8,333 nt of DNA from an uncultured Verrucomicrobiota bacterium (GTDB lineage: Bacteria; Verrucomicrobiota; Kiritimatiellia; RFP12; UBA1067). Of this stretch, positions 5,755-8,333 are shown piece by piece; position 1 is the stretch's first letter; each line of letters begins with the position of its first letter. The stretch lies in the NCBI GenBank assembly GCA_946631345.1, contig CAMPAA010000138.1, forward strand, positions 1-8,333, read 5' to 3'. The notes beneath the pieces were generated by a model. The model was not told the DNA's origin. It made no database searches and worked only from the letters and a program-made list of their open reading frames with translations. Made by a program: the position numbers and the translations under genes.

Positions 5755-7491
5755 TTAATGTTTCCTGAATGGTGAAAATGCGTAGCCCGCCCACGATATG
5801 CCCTTGTGGTTCGAGAACTCCAGCGTGTTGAGGCGCACGGCGTGCACGAGTATCGACAGCCCCGCCATCGCAAAGTTCAGCCCGTGCCCCACCAGCAGTA
5901 TCAGAACCATCGGCACCACCTTCACCGCAAGCGGCAGGTCGAGGCCGAGGGCCATGTCGTTGAAGTTCTGCGCCACCTTCACGGACGCCAGCCCCACCGC
6001 GAACAGGCGCACGTAGGAGATTATGTCGCCGAGCGCGCTCATTATGTTGAGCGGGAGCATGCCCAGCTCGATGCCTCGGCTCTTGAGCTCGCTCCCCTTG
6101 AGCGTGAACCCGAACACCAGCACGAGCGACACACCGAACATCCAGAAGGCCCACTGCGGTATGCCGCTGAATATGCCGACGATGGAGTTCGTCACGAGAT
6201 ACATGAAAAAGACTATCCCCGCCCACCCGAACTGGCTAAGGCACGTGCGGTCGTTGAGCATGCACAGCCCGGACCACACCCGCGCCAGCACGAGATGGCT
6301 CACGCCGATCGTGAAGCACAGCAGCATCATGTTGTTGTATGTGGGGTCGCCGAGCCACTTCACCGTCGGCCAGTCCGCCGCGAACGGCAGACCCGCCCCG
6401 AACCACGTGTTCGAGAGGAAGCCCCACGCCACCGTCGCGCACGAGAACACCGTAAGCAGCACGAGCCAGCTCTTCGCCAGCGGCGCGCGCTTCTCGCCCT
6501 TTGCCCACTTCCGCCACCCGAAGAGCGTGAGGGCGAGTATGATCGCGCCATATCCGCCGTCGCCCACGAGCATCGCGAAGAACAGCGAGAAATAGCACAT
6601 GAACGGCACCGACACATCAGCCTCCCGGTAGGCCGGCGCGATGCCAAGCCCGCCGAAGAGCGCAGTCACCGGGCGGAACAGCCTTGGCGGCCTGATCAGC
6701 GTGGGCGGCGTTTCGTCAGGGTTCGGGTCGCGCAGAGCCATGCCCCAGCCGTTCGCCTTCGCCGCCTCTCCCAGCGCTTCTGTCGCGTCGGCCGGAATCC
6801 AGCCGCGCACCAGCGAAATCTGCGGCGCTTTGGTGCCGACGGCCTCGTCGCCGAAGCGGTTTGCCGCCATCTCGTCCGCCGCAGCGGCAAAGGCCACCGC
6901 ATCGCGCAGAGCGGGCACCGCGCCGGATATCGCCGCCTCGTCCGCAGACGCGATCTTCGCCGTGAGCGCCGCCATCTCCGCCTCCGCAGATTCAAGACGC
7001 CTCCGGGTATCGCCAAGCCGCTCCTCCGGCAGAGGCAAAGCGCGAACGCCAGGACGCTCCTCTGCCTCCTCGTCGCCGTACAGCAGCGAGAACGTGCCGT
7101 CGTCGCGAAGCAAAAGCCTCACGCCTGCGGACTCAAGCCGTCTCGCAAGCTCAGGGTCGAAGTCTCCGAAAGGCGCATAGCGGCGGATTGTCGCGCGCAG
7201 CACGTCGGCCTCGCCCTTGATGCGCTCGCGCCGGGCGTCAAGCTCCAGCACTTCGCCCGCGGAGAGCGCAGTGCGCTCCGCAGCGGCGGCAGGGCACTCC
7301 TTCGCCGCCTTCTGCACGATGCGCAGCGCGCGCTCCGCCTGGTCCAGACGCTCCTTCGCCGCCCCTGCGGCCACGCCGCCGGCGGAGGAAAGGTCGAGAT
7401 GAACGGCATCCAGCTCGCGGAGAGCCTCGAGGGTGCGATCCGCCTCGTCGGCCACGCAGAGCAGATGAACACGCTTCATTGGCACGATCAT
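5755..7491 (-). CDS. atpI: V/A-type ATPase subunit I (a-type stator subunit)
   Basis: This 578-residue protein is the I subunit (equivalent to eukaryotic subunit a): its cytosolic N-terminal half links to the peripheral stalks and its membrane half forms ion half-channels against the K ring. It starts MIVPMKRVHLL, a typical family opening. The ATG overlaps the TGA of atpD (ATGA), supporting this start over Met5. Residues 1 to about 290 are charged, with coiled-coil stretches near 45-105 and 155-185. The membrane half starts at FSLFFAMLVGDGGYG (301-315), followed by about seven helices. SYVRLFAVGLA (492-502) carries Arg495, and VHAVRLNTLEF (549-559) carries Arg553 and Glu558; these correspond to the conserved channel arginines and glutamate. 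The C-terminus GYAFSPFRKH is also typical. The chain is shorter than the roughly 650 residues I recall for Chlamydia, Thermus and Enterococcus homologues, and the shortening seems to fall in the N-terminal arm. Confidence 0.95.
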   Translation of the reverse strand: MIVPMKRVHLLCVADEADRTLEALRELDAVHLDLSSAGGVAAGAAKERLDQAERALRIVQKAAKECPAAAAERTALSAGEVLELDARRERIKGEADVLRATIRRYAPFGDFDPELARRLESAGVRLLLRDDGTFSLLYGDEEAEERPGVRALPLPEERLGDTRRRLESAEAEMAALTAKIASADEAAISGAVPALRDAVAFAAAADEMAANRFGDEAVGTKAPQISLVRGWIPADATEALGEAAKANGWGMALRDPNPDETPPTLIRPPRLFRPVTALFGGLGIAPAYREADVSVPFMCYFSLFFAMLVGDGGYGAIILALTLFGWRKWAKGEKRAPLAKSWLVLLTVFSCATVAWGFLSNTWFGAGLPFAADWPTVKWLGDPTYNNMMLLCFTIGVSHLVLARVWSGLCMLNDRTCLSQFGWAGIVFFMYLVTNSIVGIFSGIPQWAFWMFGVSLVLVFGFTLKGSELKSRGIELGMLPLNIMSALGDIISYVRLFAVGLASVKVAQNFNDMALGLDLPLAVKVVPMVLILLVGHGLNFAMAGLSILVHAVRLNTLEFSNHKGISWAGYAFSPFRKH

Positions 7492-8111
7492 GCCGCCACC
7501 TCCCCTTCCGCCTGCGCCTCCGGCACGCGGCTCTTTGCTATCTTGCCACGCGTGACGGCGGCTGTCTGCTCATCGCCGATTGCGATCTTGATCACCCGGA
7601 TGTTCTCCTTGCACGCAGGGATCTTGACCTTCTCGAAGAGATTCACGCGCTGCGAGGTGGTGGTCAGCTCGTCCGTCACGAGGTCGCGCTGCCGCAGAAG
7701 TATCTTCCGCTCGCACCTGAGCGACAGGATGCCGATGACCGCCTTCACGGCGTCATCCGTCCAGGCGGGCGTGGCCCACGCGTCAATCTCGCCCACCTCG
7801 GTATCCACCGACTTGAAGACGGGGATCGTCACGCCTGCGATGTTGGCGGTGTCGGTGTTGATGGACTTGACCTTGACGAGCCCAGAAAGCAGCTCCTCCC
7901 CGCCTGCGGCAAGAAGCCCCACCCACGCGCCCAGCGCGGTGCGTGCGCTCTCTTCGCGCGCAGACACGTCGTCGACCTTCTGCATTATGCCGGCGATCTC
8001 CGCCTGCAGCTGCTGCTTCTTGAGCTGAAGCATCGGCAGAAAGCGCTGAAAACGCTTGAGGGCGTCCGTCTGTGCCTTGAGCTCGGTCTTTGTCAGCTTG
8101 ATCTTCGCCAT
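7488..8111 (-). CDS. atpD: V/A-type ATPase subunit D (central rotor stalk)
   Basis: This 207-residue protein is subunit D, the coiled-coil shaft that turns inside the A3B3 head and couples it to the membrane ring. The N-terminus MAKIKLTKTELKAQ with FLPMLQLKKQQLQAEI (24-39) is the typical first long helix. The second conserved block, TTTSQRVNLFEKVKIPACKE (about 149-168) and NIRVIKIAIGDEQ, forms the returning helix. Length matches chlamydial-type D subunits, which are shorter than the E. hirae one. The ATG at 8111 has AGGA about seven bases upstream and a strong promoter about 30 bp upstream. Its TGA overlaps the atpI ATG, implying coupled translation. In Chlamydia, D follows A and B in one operon. 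Here nothing coding is evident in the 222 bp upstream, so D begins its own transcript and the head genes must be elsewhere. Confidence 0.95.
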   Translation of the reverse strand: MAKIKLTKTELKAQTDALKRFQRFLPMLQLKKQQLQAEIAGIMQKVDDVSAREESARTALGAWVGLLAAGGEELLSGLVKVKSINTDTANIAGVTIPVFKSVDTEVGEIDAWATPAWTDDAVKAVIGILSLRCERKILLRQRDLVTDELTTTSQRVNLFEKVKIPACKENIRVIKIAIGDEQTAAVTRGKIAKSRVPEAQAEGEVAA

Positions 8112-8137
8112 TGGAATCCTGTAAAATAAGAACGTGA

Positions 8138-8166
8138 ATTATACCACATCTCGCCCTGAATCACAA
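8138..8166 (-). promoter_or_regulatory. Strong sigma-70-type promoter of atpD-atpI-atpK
   Basis: On the minus strand TTGTGA (8166-8161, four of six matches to TTGACA) is followed after exactly 17 bp by a perfect TATAAT (8143-8138). The bases before it make an extended -10, TGGTATAAT. Transcription should start near 8131, giving a leader of about 20 nt before the atpD ATG, which contains the AGGA ribosome binding site. This is the best promoter match I found in the window. Confidence 0.8.
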
Positions 8167-8189
8167 AAGCTTTGGGACAAAGCTTTGGG
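8166..8189. repeat. 9-bp inverted repeat doubling as an 11-bp tandem direct repeat, upstream of the atp promoter
   Basis: AAAGCTTTG (8166-8174) and CAAAGCTTT (8178-8186) are perfect 9-bp inverted arms with a 3-bp spacer. The same bases also form a direct repeat of AAAGCTTTGGG (8166-8176 and 8179-8189) with a 13-bp period, because AAAGCTTT is itself a palindrome. The block abuts the atp -35 box on its upstream side, a usual place for an operator or activator site. No T-run follows on either strand, so an intrinsic terminator is unlikely. Whether it binds a regulator is inference. Confidence 0.6.
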
Positions 8190-8333
8190 CAACTGGAGTT
8201 TACCCATTTTTTGACTGGGCCTGACCAATGTGCTGAAGCGGCGGCAGAAAGCACAGCAACCGCACGCCGCAAAGCGGCGCAAAGATGAAATGGCGCATAC
8301 GCGCGACCACGAACGCCGTCGGCATGGCGGATC
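8190..8333. other. Right-end segment without a convincing gene
   Basis: No gene can be supported here. A minus-strand frame entering from the right edge stays open to a TAA at 8200-8202 and could be the last 43 residues of a gene (for example ARMRHFIFAPLCGVRLLCFL). On the plus strand a frame open from 8215 encodes a very basic, Arg/Lys/His-rich peptide (VLKRRQKAQQ and onward). Both are too short and unlike any protein I know. A perfect 6-bp hairpin, CGCCGC-AAA-GCGGCG, lies at 8265-8279 without a T-tract. There is no sign of atpB, which precedes atpD in related operons. Confidence 0.4.

Noticed and set aside
5739..5873. N-terminal extension of atpK up to an ATG at 5873
   Set aside because: The extra 45 residues lie inside the end of atpI in another frame and look random. 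AAGGAG right before 5738 and the usual proteolipid length favour the shorter form.
5806..8028. A 740-codon plus-strand open frame
   Set aside because: It is antisense to atpI and atpD, and its product is His/Arg/Glu-rich with no recognisable domain. Long shadow frames are common in GC-rich DNA.
8211..8239. Plus-strand promoter beginning with TTGACT
   Set aside because: The -35-like hexamer has no -10 match at 16-18 bp; the sequence there is TGAAGC or similar.
8265..8279. Hairpin CGCCGC-AAA-GCGGCG as a terminator
   Set aside because: The stem is perfect but neither strand has a following T-run, so termination is not supported.
1..8333. CRISPR array, tRNA, rRNA, insertion sequence or transposase
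   Set aside because: I saw no regularly spaced repeats, cloverleaf signatures, rRNA motifs, transposase domains or paired terminal inverted repeats with target duplications.

Overview
The window (about 60% GC by eye) comes from a bacterium most likely in the PVC superphylum (Verrucomicrobiota, Kiritimatiellota, Lentisphaerota, Chlamydiota). Three things point there together. There is a V/A-type ATPase with the D-I-K gene order known from Chlamydia and spirochaetes. There is a secreted protein with two DUF1080 domains, a family very common in PVC bacteria. There is a chaperone of the type III secretion CesT class. The taxon is inferred from gene content; there is no rRNA or other phylogenetic marker here.

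All supported genes lie on the minus strand, so transcription runs from high to low coordinates, in three blocks. Block 1 (8111-5292) is atpD-atpI-atpK: rotor stalk, a-type stator membrane subunit and proteolipid ring subunit of a rotary ATPase. The genes are tightly packed (a 4-nt ATGA overlap, then a 16-bp gap). A good extended -10 promoter sits just upstream of atpD, and catalytic subunits A and B and stalk subunit E are not adjacent. The proteolipid keeps residues equivalent to sodium ligands of Enterococcus hirae NtpK, so the enzyme may be Na+-coupled.

Block 2 (5168-1159) also begins behind an extended -10 element. It holds a two-domain DUF1080 lipoprotein, a ParB/Spo0J chromosome partitioning protein without a neighbouring ParA, an exported SerB-like HAD phosphatase, and a Maf nucleotide pyrophosphatase. 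Gaps are 20 bp, 43 bp and a 4-nt overlap, so this looks like one transcription unit of functionally mixed genes.

Block 3 (1081 to the left edge) looks like a type III secretion substrate module: a small acidic unknown protein, a CesT-like chaperone, and the first 83 codons of an unrecognised protein that is a good candidate for the chaperone's client. No secretion apparatus gene lies in the window.

The right end (8112-8333) has no convincing gene. It carries the atp promoter, a notable 9-bp inverted repeat that is also a tandem direct repeat, and a second small GC-rich hairpin. I found no proven new system; the most interesting pieces are the candidate type III substrate module and the detached atpDIK unit with its repeat-flanked promoter.
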